NCBI GenBank assembly: GCA_019359235.1
Contig: JAHHHT010000008.1
Location: 248,001 to 312,000 of the forward strand
Direction of reading: 5' to 3'
DNA from: Oscillatoria princeps RMCB-10
GTDB taxonomy: Bacteria > Cyanobacteriota > Cyanobacteriia > Cyanobacteriales > Oscillatoriaceae
Length of the DNA stretch: 64,000 bases
The notes beneath the pieces are model-generated. The model saw only the letters and a program-made list of their open reading frames with translations. It was not told the origin of the DNA and did no database searches. Made by a program: the position numbers and the translations under genes. Of this stretch, positions 36,566-45,213 are shown piece by piece. How positions within the stretch are numbered: the first letter of the stretch is position 1; each line of letters begins with the position of its first letter.

Positions 36566-36696
36566 CTGAGCAAAGAAACGACTGCGCGAAATCCGATGTT
36601 GTCATTCCTGATCTCCGGCTCGTTCCTGTTGCGGTTAGCCGCACGGCAATTCCTGGGGTTGTTGTTCCAAGAACCCCCACGCTGCATCCGGTTTTG
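36566..36696 (-). repeat. DGR template repeat (TR)
   Basis: 131 bases matching the 3' end of the target gene (38282-38412). I count 14 differences, at 36597, 36600, 36606, 36609, 36612, 36623, 36635, 36636, 36651, 36660, 36663, 36666, 36683 and 36692. Every one is a T on the plus strand, that is an A in the coding orientation. The 3' 31 bases (36566-36596) are identical, as expected for the homing region. It lies 15 bases after the reverse transcriptase gene. Read in the target frame it is Asn-rich ([20 protein letters not shown]), typical of templates. Confidence 0.96.
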
Positions 36697-36711
36697 CCCG
36701 TTCCAATTCTA

Positions 36712-37767
36712 TTATAGCATGAAGGCGAAAGGTGTCAATATTTTTTGGCGCAATCTCCAAGTGTCGCCGTGTTGTAAGTGAGCGAACCAGCTTTGAACTA
36801 AACGGTTTAGTTCAGACAGTCTAATTTTACCGACAATCCAATCTTCCCGCAACTGGCGCAACCAGCGTCTGGCGCGGCGCAGATTTCCTTGGCGCACTCG
36901 TATGCGATCCGGGAGGATGCGAAATCCCACAAAGCTTGCGCCGTATCGCGTTTCAAACAGCTGGCTTTTGATGGGGTGAATTTTCAGCCGCAGAGTGGCG
37001 AGGTGTGACTCCAGGGTAATTCGCGCACCGGCTAAAAATTCCCAGCTGTCGGAAAAGAGAGCGAAGTCATCTGCAAAGCGGATGTATTTGACTGTTTTCA
37101 GCTGTTCTTTCACAAAATGGTCGAGACTGTTCAGGTAAAAATTGCCAAAAAATTGGCTTGTCAGGTTGCCAATTGGCAAACCGCGCCGCCGGTTTAAGGG
37201 AGAGAGCAAATCGTCTCCTGGGAAATATTCTATCACGGGTTCTTGCGGGTTGCTGTTGTCGATGATTTTCTCGAGCAGCCACAGCGTTTCGGGACATTTA
37301 ATCTTGCGGCGCAGCAGTTCTTTGAGAATATTGTGGTCAATGCTGGGGAAATATTTTCGCACGTCGCACTGGAGGATGTATTTGCTTGAGCGGGCGAATT
37401 CCGTGAACCGGCGCAAAGCGCTGTGAGTGCCAAAACCGACACGGTTTGCGTAGGAATCGCTGATAAAACTCCGCTCGATAAGGGGAACGATGATATTGCA
37501 GAGAGCGTGATGGACAATTCTATCCCGGTAAGGCGCTGCTGAAATTAGTCGCCGCTTGGGTTCGTAAATATCAAAAGTTCTGTACGCGCCAGGAGAGTAG
37601 GCTTTCGATTTCAATTCTTCCTGCAATTGCAACAGGTTTCCTTCCAGGTTGTAGTTGAACTCCAGGACATTCGGGCGAAAGCGTTTTCCGCGCTGCGCTT
37701 TTCGCGCGGCGGATAGCAAGTTAGCAAAATCTACAATTTGGGGGAACAGGTTCCCGTATCGTTTCAT
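36712..37767 (-). CDS. Diversity-generating retroelement reverse transcriptase
   Basis: A 351-residue reverse transcriptase with the palm motifs [32 protein letters not shown] and [11 protein letters not shown]; the TSQ form of domain 4 is characteristic of DGR enzymes. It has no maturase or endonuclease domain. It copies the adjacent template repeat with adenine-specific errors and delivers it to the variable repeat. The gene lies between avd and the template, all on one strand. Confidence 0.96.
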   Translation of the reverse strand: MKRYGNLFPQIVDFANLLSAARKAQRGKRFRPNVLEFNYNLEGNLLQLQEELKSKAYSPGAYRTFDIYEPKRRLISAAPYRDRIVHHALCNIIVPLIERSFISDSYANRVGFGTHSALRRFTEFARSSKYILQCDVRKYFPSIDHNILKELLRRKIKCPETLWLLEKIIDNSNPQEPVIEYFPGDDLLSPLNRRRGLPIGNLTSQFFGNFYLNSLDHFVKEQLKTVKYIRFADDFALFSDSWEFLAGARITLESHLATLRLKIHPIKSQLFETRYGASFVGFRILPDRIRVRQGNLRRARRWLRQLREDWIVGKIRLSELNRLVQSWFAHLQHGDTWRLRQKILTPFAFML

Positions 37768-37782
37768 GGGGTGGCGTCTCTC

Positions 37783-38154
37783 TCAATCAGATGACATGTT
37801 TTCGGATCGCGGGGATTCCTTTTTGCGCTGCTGTTTAATCCAGCCGCCCAAATCGGTGCCGATGTCGTTGAGCAATTTTACCGCGTACTCGTACCTTTCG
37901 ACTGACATCTCGTGAAAATCTAAAAGCAAGCGCGTTTGGTGGCGCAGGATGTCTATTTTTACGTTCAGCGCTTCCAGCTGGGCTAATTTGTCTCTGGCGT
38001 ACCGGGCTGATATCAGACCTTCTAAAAGTTCGTAAAGTCCAATTATCATCCGGTCGCCAACAGTAAATTTGTACTGGCGCGGGAGTCGGTTCAGAATCGG
38101 GACATACCATTTAACCAAGTCATAGGTTTTTTGGATAATAGGAAGTTCGCTCAT
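37783..38154 (-). CDS. avd: DGR accessory variability determinant (Avd-like four-helix protein)
   Basis: Starting at ATG 38154 (MSELPIIQKTYDLVKWYVPI) gives 123 residues, the Avd size. It is all-helical with basic surfaces (RQYKFTVGDRMIIGLYELLE, then LRHQTRLLLDFHEMS). Avd forms a pentamer that binds the DGR reverse transcriptase and is needed for cDNA synthesis in studied systems. It is 15 bases upstream of the reverse transcriptase gene. The frame extends upstream to 38244 but that part is repeat DNA. Confidence 0.93.
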   Translation of the reverse strand: MSELPIIQKTYDLVKWYVPILNRLPRQYKFTVGDRMIIGLYELLEGLISARYARDKLAQLEALNVKIDILRHQTRLLLDFHEMSVERYEYAVKLLNDIGTDLGGWIKQQRKKESPRSENMSSD

Positions 38155-38274
38155 TACCAGATTAACAGATAACAGGCCATTTTTGAAAAAAAAATCGCGA
38201 CGCGCTTCGCGCGAGAGGGAAAAGGGAAAAGGAAAGAAGGGCAAAGGGCAAAAGGGGAAGAGGGCAAAGGGCTA

Positions 38275-40188
38275 CTAAGTCCTGAGCAAAGAAACGACTG
38301 CGCGAAATCCGACGTCGTCATCCCCGAACTCCGGCTCGCTCCTGTTGCGGAGAGCCGCACGGCAATCCCTGGGGTAGTAGTACCAAGAACCCCCACGCAG
38401 CATCCGGCTTTGACGATCTTCGTTTCCGCCAGAACTCCAAACACTCCCATCCACCGGCGCACCGGCATAATTATCGTGCCAAGGATCGGCGCACCACTCC
38501 CAGACATTGCCGTGCATGTCATACAAACCAAAGGCGTTCGGCGGAAAACTCCCCACATCGGTTGTTTCCTGGCGGTACTTGCCTTTTGGCCCAGAAGCGT
38601 AGGTATAGTTACCGTTGTAGTTAGCCAAATCAGTCGTAATTGTCTCGCCGAAGTGGAAAGGCGTTGTAGTTCCCGCGCGACAGGCGTATTCCCATTCCGC
38701 CTCGCTGGGTAAGCGGTAGTCGAGCCCGGTTTTTTTGGACAGTCGGGCGCAAAATTCCGTCGCATCCTCCCACGATACATTCTCCACCGGCCTGTTTGCG
38801 CCTTTGAACCGAGACGGATCTGGATTTAAGTCGCGATTTACCTTAGGCAAAGCTGCCACAACTTTCCACTGCGCCTGAGTTACGGCGTACTTTCCCATAA
38901 AAAAGGGCTGCACTGTCACCAGGTGTTGGGGACCTTCATCGTCATCTCGCATTGACTCCGTTTGCGGGGAACCCATCATAAAAGTTCCCCCCGGAATCGA
39001 CACCATTTCTAAAATCACCCCGCCTCCTAAGTCATGGGTAAAGTATTCAGCTTGCCGGCGCGTGCGGTTGATTTCTCGCCCCTGTGCGTCTACCGTGATT
39101 GCGTCGAAGGCAAAAGTTTGCAAAGTTTTGCCCTCACCCCCGCTACTTCCCTTTTCCTGGTTGGGAGAAGGGGAAGTGTCAACTGTGGGAGAAGTATCAA
39201 CTCCTTTTTCCGCTTGTGGGAGAGGTGGGGGTGAGGGGGAAACCTTAACAATTGGGGAAGAGGGGGGAGAGGTGAAAACCTGACGGGCGAATACCGACGC
39301 CACAAATCCCCCACCGGCAAATCCCGCTAGCTTGACAATTTGCCGGCGCGTCAGGGAATTCGCTTTTGTCAGGGAGGAAACAGCTTGCAGCGCCTGAGGT
39401 GCTGACGAGTAGCGCTGGCGGTAATCATAGCGCACCATTTTATCTAAAATGGTTGCCAAATTCGGACTGACTTGCGCCCAGTTGCGCCAGAGAATTTCAC
39501 CCGTTACGGGATCTTCGGGCAATCGTTCTGGGGGGATGCCGGTGAGTGCTTGAATTGCCGTGATTCCCAGGGCATAAACATCGCTGCTCAACTGGGGTTT
39601 GCCCTTAGCTTGCTCACTTGGCATGTATCCGGGGGTGCCAATTCCAACTGTCAAACTCGTCTGACTCTGCTGCGCATTTACCACGCCGGTGCTGACTTGC
39701 TTAACTGCGCCAAAGTCAATCAAGACGATTTTCCCATCTTGGCGGCGTCGGATTAAGTTTGCCGGTTTGATATCGCGGTGGATCACACCTTGCTGATGGG
39801 CGTAAGAGAGGGCTGTCAGCACATCCAGCAAAAAGGCAACTGTCCGTTCTTCTGTCCATTTGCATGTCGGTTGGATTTCCTCGCACAGACTGTCGCCGTC
39901 GATGAATTGCTGCACCAGATAGAATTCTTGATTTTCCTCAAAGTGAGCCAAAAGTCGGGGAATTTGGTCGTGTTCGCCCAATTTCTGGAGAACCCTAGCT
40001 TCGGTGTCGAATAACCGTCTGGCAATTTGCAGGGTAGACGGATCGTTATACTGGGGTTTAAGCTGTTTGACGACGCACACAGGATTGTCGGGTAGCTGGG
40101 TGTCTTTCGCGAGGAAAGTTTGGCCAAATCCCCCGCCTCCCAGATATTTGACGATTTTATAGCGCCCCGCAAGGATTTGTCCCGACAT
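38275..40188 (-). CDS. DGR target: Ser/Thr protein kinase fused to FGE-sulfatase/C-type-lectin-like variable domain
   Basis: 637 residues. A Hanks-type kinase domain (about 8-270) has [27 protein letters not shown] and IDFGAVKQ. A short hydrophobic segment follows a twin-arginine ([20 protein letters not shown], about 283-302), then a Pro/Ser linker. The formylglycine-generating-enzyme-like domain (about 390-635) has [34 protein letters not shown] and [12 protein letters not shown]. Its last 45 residues are the variable repeat. This combination suggests a receptor whose binding face is varied and coupled to a kinase; the membrane topology is inferred. Confidence 0.93.
   Translation of the reverse strand: MSGQILAGRYKIVKYLGGGGFGQTFLAKDTQLPDNPVCVVKQLKPQYNDPSTLQIARRLFDTEARVLQKLGEHDQIPRLLAHFEENQEFYLVQQFIDGDSLCEEIQPTCKWTEERTVAFLLDVLTALSYAHQQGVIHRDIKPANLIRRRQDGKIVLIDFGAVKQVSTGVVNAQQSQTSLTVGIGTPGYMPSEQAKGKPQLSSDVYALGITAIQALTGIPPERLPEDPVTGEILWRNWAQVSPNLATILDKMVRYDYRQRYSSAPQALQAVSSLTKANSLTRRQIVKLAGFAGGGFVASVFARQVFTSPPSSPIVKVSPSPPPLPQAEKGVDTSPTVDTSPSPNQEKGSSGGEGKTLQTFAFDAITVDAQGREINRTRRQAEYFTHDLGGGVILEMVSIPGGTFMMGSPQTESMRDDDEGPQHLVTVQPFFMGKYAVTQAQWKVVAALPKVNRDLNPDPSRFKGANRPVENVSWEDATEFCARLSKKTGLDYRLPSEAEWEYACRAGTTTPFHFGETITTDLANYNGNYTYASGPKGKYRQETTDVGSFPPNAFGLYDMHGNVWEWCADPWHDNYAGAPVDGSVWSSGGNEDRQSRMLRGGSWYYYPRDCRAALRNRSEPEFGDDDVGFRAVVSLLRT
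38282..38412 (-). repeat. DGR variable repeat (VR)
   Basis: The 3' end of the target gene, paired with the template at 36566-36696. Relative to the coding-strand template, A is replaced by G at seven sites, T at six and C at one. No template C, G or T is changed within the matched 131 bases. The encoded change turns NNN into YYY in [20 protein letters not shown]. Confidence 0.96.
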
Positions 40189-40281
40189 AGCTTTTGATGG
40201 CAGTTTATGATAATTTTATATCCAGTATAGAGCTTTTAAGGAAAAAGTTGATTGTCAATTTTTGCCCCACATCTTAACAAT

Positions 40282-40450
40282 AGGGCATGGCGCATGGGGC
40301 ATAGGGCATGGCGCATGGCGCATAGGGCATGGCGCATGGGTAAGACTCACAGCTTTTGCCCAATCCCCAATGCCCAATACCCAATGCCCAATACCCAATG
40401 CCCAATACCCAATGCCCAATACCCAATGCCCAATATCCAATGCCCAATAG
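40282..40450. repeat. Short tandem repeats: GGGCATGGCGCAT units and CCCAATGCCCAATA heptamers
   Basis: From 40282 to about 40339, GGGCAT/GGCGCAT units repeat. From about 40359 to 40450, the heptamers CCCAATG and CCCAATA alternate about a dozen times. This is the short tandemly repeated class typical of filamentous cyanobacteria. Traces also occur near 55235 and 59470. Confidence 0.9.
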
Positions 40451-40459
40451 CCCAATTTG

Positions 40460-41036
40460 GCCTGCAGCGGATTCAGCCGTTTTTTTGCCCCCACCGGCAC
40501 CCGCCGCACAGGATCTCCCAGCACTGTGCCGGTGTCCCCTCACCCAAAAACTTTTTCGATGAGTTTACATAAGGATTAATATAATTCTCAGAATTGTCTG
40601 TGCCGTCAGTACCTCTATCCAATTCAGGTCTATCCCCGCTTACCCTCTCAAAATTATCCCATTTCTGTTTAATTCGTTTACCTACCCCGCCAGCGGCTGC
40701 CGGTCAACCCCAAAGAAGGCCCGCACCGGCTTCAGCCGTTTTTTTTGCCCCCACCGGCACCCGCCGCACAGGATCTCCCAGCACTGTGCCGGTGTCCCCC
40801 CAAAAACCATTTCGATGAGTCTACATAAGGATTAATATAATTGTTACATCTTGCAATATACTGTCCCTTTTTATTTAAAGGGGTTTCTGGCGTTATAGAA
40901 GCTGAAAAAATAGCAAGTTTTATGATTAATTACTTTGTTATATGAGAGAGAGGGCCGGCACACCAGCAGCCGGCTGGCCCAGAGGCCCAAGCGATATTCG
41001 ATGAGTCTACATAAGGATTAATATAATTTTTATCAA
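40460..41036 (+). repeat. Three diverged units of the GATGAGTCTACATAA repeat family
   Basis: Boxes begin at 40558, 40814 and 41000, all on the plus strand. The first two are preceded by the same GCCCCCACCGGCACCCGCCG stretch and a T-tract seen in the array at 45-47 kb. The sequence 3' of each box is diverged but keeps an AT-rich TTAATTA-containing end. Confidence 0.8.
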
Positions 41037-41062
41037 AGGCCATAGAGGAGTCGAATGAACGC

Positions 41063-41150
41063 AGGACTTACGCAAAGCCTCTATCTGTAGGGTGGGTTAG
41101 CGATAGCGTAACCCACCCCACACCACATTAAGTGTCGCTGCGTAAGTCCT
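41063..41150. mobile_element. 88-bp miniature element with AGGACTTACGCA inverted ends
   Basis: AGGACTTACGCA at 41063-41074 and its complement TGCGTAAGTCCT at 41139-41150. The interior carries a GTGGGTTAGCGATAGCGTAACCCAC-type hairpin. A second element with the same ends but a different interior is at 50703-50803; a right end alone is at 36228-36239. Confidence 0.8.
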
Positions 41151-41741
41151 GGAACACAATTATTCGGCTGGAACAGCAATTCTATGTTAAAACCTGTTGA
41201 TTTTATGTTTGATTAGTTTATGAAATGCCGGACGCCCTGCAAAATCGCAGCCGGTTCAATCAAACTCAGCCCCGCACCCCCCACGCTCGACTTGAAGCCC
41301 AATGTTTGCCCCTGCTGGTGGCTTTGCGCCGCTACTCTGCTGTAGCGTTTAAGTTTCCTACTTTTATGAGTTTGCTTTACATTTATTAACCTGATTTAGC
41401 TTTTCAACAAAAAGGCAGGCGTGCTAAAAGTAAATTTTGTAACAAATTTTATGAGGGGGGCTTCAGGCACCGGGTTGTTTGGTAAAAAAAATTAGAGCCG
41501 GCAAAAATTAGGTTCGGTTGGCTCGCACGCGGCACAGCTCCACGATACCCCCTAAAAAAAGGGGGGAATCAGTCCCCCTATCTATTTTTACGGGGGATTG
41601 GGGCGTAAAGCGCACATTGGGTTTGCCAACACGACAAGTTACAAAAATCAAGGGGTCAAAACCAAAGAAAAGATAAAATTTGCAGCCAGTCGGGGTCAGA
41701 GTTTGAGGAATCTTGGAATGAACTGCTCTGCGAGGATCTCA
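41151..41741. other. Region upstream of the sigma-factor gene
   Basis: No supported gene. The sigma-factor reading frame is open from 41598, so a longer N-terminus cannot be excluded. A CCCCCTAAAAAAAGGGGGGAATCAGTCCCCC hairpin-like stretch lies near 41550-41580. Confidence 0.4.
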
Positions 41742-42575
41742 ATGCTAGATTTAGAAAAACTTATCGATCGGACAGCAGACCGGCGAATTGGCTATCGGGC
41801 CATTGAAAAGGTCAAAACAGAAAACGGGCCGTTAGGAAAGCAGTCCCCAGTCAGAAGTCATTCTCTGGGGCAGGGCGCAGATTTTTGGCAGTTATGGGTG
41901 CGGCATCAAGAGTATCTTTACCGGCGCTGCTTGAGTTGGATGCGAGGCAACCCCGCAGATGCTGAAGAAGCGCTCAGTCAAGCTTCTATCAAAGCTTGGG
42001 AAAAATGGCTTGAGCGCCGCGAACAGATCGCTAATCCCAAAGCCTGGCTGAGCCAACTCACCCACAACCTCTGCATGGACATGCATCGAGAGCGCAGCAG
42101 AGATGCGCGGGGTGCTGAGAGCTTAAAAGAAATTGCCCAGCTGGAGGGCGAGTGCGCCACTCCCGCAGCCCCATCTCCGGAGTCGGCAGTCCTCTCTCAG
42201 GAGAGGGAGACACAAATAAGCCGCGCGATAGATGCCCTGCCGGCCAAACTGCGAGATCCTTTCATGTTGCGCTACTGCCAGGAGAGGCCCTATTCAGAGA
42301 TCGCCCAACACCTCGCTATCACCAGCGAAAGCGCCCGCAAGCGCGTGGAGCGAGCCCGAAAGATTCTGCAAAACCAGCTGAAAGAGTATTTTTCAGGCGG
42401 ATATTCTGCCAGCTTCGCTACCCTGTCCGCTACCCTGGGGGGAGGCGCATCTCTGGAAATGCCGGTTCTGGCAGGACGCACTTCAGAGTCAGTCAATTTC
42501 AGGGTCACAGCTATATGTCTGCAAATACTGCCACATGCGTGGTACAGCTCGCCGAACCTTCTGGGGTGGAGATAA
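41742..42575 (+). CDS. ECF-like sigma-70 family factor
   Basis: Region 2 is visible as FWQLWVRHQEYLYRRCLSWM and NPADAEEALSQASIKAW; region 4 is RYCQERPYSEIAQHLAITSE followed by SARKRVERARKILQ. It probably directs RNA polymerase to a small regulon. ATG 41742 (MLDLEKLID) is a reasonable start; 41718 or 41598 are possible. The last 60 bases overlap the next gene in another frame. The C-terminal tail (VTAICLQILPHAWYSSP) is like other cyanobacterial members of this sigma/TPR pair, so the overlap is probably real. Confidence 0.85.
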   Translation: MLDLEKLIDRTADRRIGYRAIEKVKTENGPLGKQSPVRSHSLGQGADFWQLWVRHQEYLYRRCLSWMRGNPADAEEALSQASIKAWEKWLERREQIANPKAWLSQLTHNLCMDMHRERSRDARGAESLKEIAQLEGECATPAAPSPESAVLSQERETQISRAIDALPAKLRDPFMLRYCQERPYSEIAQHLAITSESARKRVERARKILQNQLKEYFSGGYSASFATLSATLGGGASLEMPVLAGRTSESVNFRVTAICLQILPHAWYSSPNLLGWR

Positions 42576-44131
42576 ACGCTCACCTCCTCTTGGAGGGCAA
42601 ACCCACCCGACAGGACCAGAAACTGAAAACTTTGAGCGGTTACGTGGGGCGATATCCTTCTGGGTGGAAGAAACGGCTGGAACTGGCCAATCTGCTCTGC
42701 GAGACGGGGCGCTGGCTGGAAGCGGTTAGCGAGTACCGCCAAGTTATCCAGCGCCAGCCCCAACTGGTGGAGGTGCGCCTGCAGCTGGGGAAAATTTTGC
42801 ACTTGCTCGGAAGAGGGGCGGAGGCGATTGAGGTTTATCAGAGCGCCTCTTGCCTGTGCGGCAATGCCGCGACTGGCCACCATCTGAGCGGATTGATTGA
42901 AGTCTGTCGCGGCTGTCCGCAGCAGGCGGCGGCGATGTTTGAGTCGGCAGCATCCCTGGAACCGGACAACCCGGCTCACTGGCACGCCCTGGGGCAGGTT
43001 TGCCTGGAGGCGGAGTGCCCACCGGCAGCGCTGCGGGCTTTTGAGGCGGCGCTGTCCCTCAACCCGGATGACGTCGTTGCCTTGAGCCAGAGTTACGAGC
43101 CTCTCTTGGCCGCCGGCAGCTTTCGGGAAGCGCGGCTGCGTTTGGAGCGAGCGCTGGAGTTAGCGCCCAGCGATTGCCGCACCCTGGAGCGGCTGGCCAC
43201 TCATCGCTGTCACCAGGGGCTAGTTGCCGGGGAGGGGGGCAAGCAGACGAAGCAACTCATCCGAGCCGCCCTGCAACTGGCTCCCGACTCCGCCAGCGCT
43301 CACCAGGTCCTGTCACTCTACTACCTTTGCCGGGGCGAGTGGGAAAAGGGGGTTGCGGTGCTGTTGAAGTTTACCGAGGAACACCCCAACAGTGCTGCCG
43401 GCTGGTATTACTGCGCCCGCTGCCTGTCCCACACCGGCAGCAACCAGGCGGCAGCTCAGGGGATTCTCAAGGCTTGCGCACTATATAAATATGATGGCGA
43501 AATCTACCGGGCCCTCTGCGAGCTCTTGCCGGCAGCCGGGAGAGTGGGGGAATTGCAAAGCCGGTTCAGTCAAGTTGCCGGCGTCACGCACCACAGCACC
43601 AGAGCACCCCTGCTAGACGAAATGCTGGCTCAGTTTCCCAAACGCTGGAGCGTTTGGGCTTCTGCGGGGCGAGTCCTGGTGGAAAACCTTGGGGATATCG
43701 AGCGTGGCTGCGCTGTTTCTGCCCAAGCGCCACAGCTTCAGCCCCAGCTGGCTGACGCTTGGTTCCGCCACGGTCGGGTGCTGGCCCTAGCGGGGAGGCA
43801 CCGGCAGGCGGTAGAAACCCTGGAGTCCGGGTGGGCGCACCTGCCAGTCGCGGGGGGGTATCTGCAATCGGTGCCGGCGGCGGTGTGGTTGGGGGATAGC
43901 TATCGGGATCTCGGCGAGCGCGCCCAGAGCCGGTACTGGTGGGGCGAAGCCTGCTCTCGCGCAGAAGGGCTGGTGGAGTTTAATCCCGCTACGGCTTATT
44001 ACTGGCAGGGGAGAGCGCTGTCGGCGCTGGGAAATGCTGCCGGTGCGGCGGGGGCTTACCGCAGCGCCCTCTCCGGGCAGTTGCTCTACCCCGCTCGCGG
44101 CGAGGTTAAGGAGGCTTTGAAGGATTTTTGA
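42515..44131 (+). CDS. Tetratricopeptide-repeat protein coupled to the sigma factor
   Basis: Starting at ATG 42515 (MSANTATCVVQLAEPSG) gives 538 residues. At least nine TPR-like helix pairs run through the protein (for example WLEAVSEYRQVIQRQPQLVE and AHWHALGQVCLEAECPPAAL). There is no enzyme motif, signal peptide or membrane helix. It overlaps the sigma-factor gene by 61 bases in another frame, so translation is likely coupled and a regulatory partnership is plausible. A decayed piece of the same gene is at 35991-36210. Confidence 0.8.
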   Translation: MSANTATCVVQLAEPSGVEINAHLLLEGKPTRQDQKLKTLSGYVGRYPSGWKKRLELANLLCETGRWLEAVSEYRQVIQRQPQLVEVRLQLGKILHLLGRGAEAIEVYQSASCLCGNAATGHHLSGLIEVCRGCPQQAAAMFESAASLEPDNPAHWHALGQVCLEAECPPAALRAFEAALSLNPDDVVALSQSYEPLLAAGSFREARLRLERALELAPSDCRTLERLATHRCHQGLVAGEGGKQTKQLIRAALQLAPDSASAHQVLSLYYLCRGEWEKGVAVLLKFTEEHPNSAAGWYYCARCLSHTGSNQAAAQGILKACALYKYDGEIYRALCELLPAAGRVGELQSRFSQVAGVTHHSTRAPLLDEMLAQFPKRWSVWASAGRVLVENLGDIERGCAVSAQAPQLQPQLADAWFRHGRVLALAGRHRQAVETLESGWAHLPVAGGYLQSVPAAVWLGDSYRDLGERAQSRYWWGEACSRAEGLVEFNPATAYYWQGRALSALGNAAGAAGAYRSALSGQLLYPARGEVKEALKDF

Positions 44132-44592
44132 GCGTTTGTTTTGTATCAGGTCGGTAATAGAGCCGGCAAGTCCGGGGAGTGGGGCGGGTTCTCCAAATTC
44201 TGCCGCAAACAGCGGTTATCTGTTTTCCCGGAACTGCCGGGGAGGCTTTTTTCGCCGAAGGGGCCGGTTTTGCAAAAAAAAGCCTCTAACTGGAAAAAGT
44301 CACAAATTGACCTCTGGAATGTTTCCCAGCGAAGGCCCAGTGGGCTATCGCGGTCAATTGAAATGAAAGGCCAGCGCAGCAGGCCATCAGGGCGCAGAGA
44401 TCGGCACGCATGCCGGTGTCGTTCGCCAAAATACATCTAAACTAACGGCTGCCGGCAAAACACAGTTTTCCAGATAAGCCGGTTGAAAACTTCCCAAAGG
44501 AATCGCCCCGTCACCCATCTGCTGAAACTTTTTCTAATCGGGCCACTTTATGTTAGGAAACCGCCCCCGCCAGAAAAATTTTTGTTTACCTC
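44132..44592. other. Intergenic region
   Basis: No gene supported. Contains a run of A near 44273-44281 and short palindromes such as GGCCCAGTGGGC at 44334-44345. Confidence 0.4.
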
Positions 44593-44621
44593 TTGACAAA
44601 AAAAGGGGAATGCGATATACT
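44593..44621 (+). promoter_or_regulatory. Consensus sigma-70 promoter
   Basis: TTGACA at 44593-44598 and TATACT at 44616-44621 with a 17-base spacer. It lies 46 bases before the ATG of the small gene at 44667, which also has AGAGGAG at the right distance. Confidence 0.8.
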
Positions 44622-44666
44622 TCATTATTGAACGCAGTAAAATTGCTAAAAGCAGAGGAGCGATAA

Positions 44667-45050
44667 ATGGCAAGGCTTACCATTGACAGCAGAACCAATT
44701 GCTACGTCTTAGACGAGGGCCGGATGAAGGCTCTACAAACAACTGCCAATTCTACCACTTTAACGCCGGGTACTTATATTATACGAATCAACAAGGGCGC
44801 TTTTAGCTATTGGGAAGACAACCAGCAGTTTAACCCGGAACCTTGGGTAATACTCTGGGTATATGGTGGAAAATTCACCAACAAAAACACGGGAGTGGAA
44901 GTGGGATCTACCTGGGTATCCTTGAATGGATACGATGATGTTTTTATTGTGGATGTCGGAGAAACGACGACTGTTTGCGGGCTGTTTTTCGACACCTACG
45001 AGAAGGACAATACCGGGAAAATCACCCTGTCTATCCTGAAAGATGAATAG
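44667..45050 (+). CDS. Small conserved cyanobacterial beta-rich protein (127 aa)
   Basis: Begins MARLTIDSRTNCYVLDEGRM, then a strand-rich body (TPGTYIIRINKGAFSYWE, VILWVYGGKFTNKNTGVEVG, GLFFDTYEKDNTGKITL). The look is of a small beta-sandwich, recalled from other filamentous cyanobacteria without known function. No signal peptide. It is expressed from a near-perfect promoter and ribosome-binding site, so it is probably abundant. It stands alone just before the repeat array. Confidence 0.75.
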   Translation: MARLTIDSRTNCYVLDEGRMKALQTTANSTTLTPGTYIIRINKGAFSYWEDNQQFNPEPWVILWVYGGKFTNKNTGVEVGSTWVSLNGYDDVFIVDVGETTTVCGLFFDTYEKDNTGKITLSILKDE

Positions 45051-45166
45051 CGGGATGGCCTAACTTTTTGTGCCGGCGCAGGTGGAAAACCCTAATTCAC
45101 CTGACTTGCCGGCAGAAAGCCGGCATCGCGGACGAGAGCGTCCCACTTTTGGAAATAGGCCCAATA

Positions 45167-45193
45167 GGTGCGTGACGCCTGACGTCACGCACC
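45167..45193. repeat. GGTGCGTGACG hairpin
   Basis: GGTGCGTGACG, CCTGA, CGTCACGCACC; followed by CTAC. Same general class as the GTAGGGTGCGTTCC repeats. Confidence 0.75.
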
Positions 45194-45213
45194 CTACTTC
45201 TGGAAGTTGGAAT

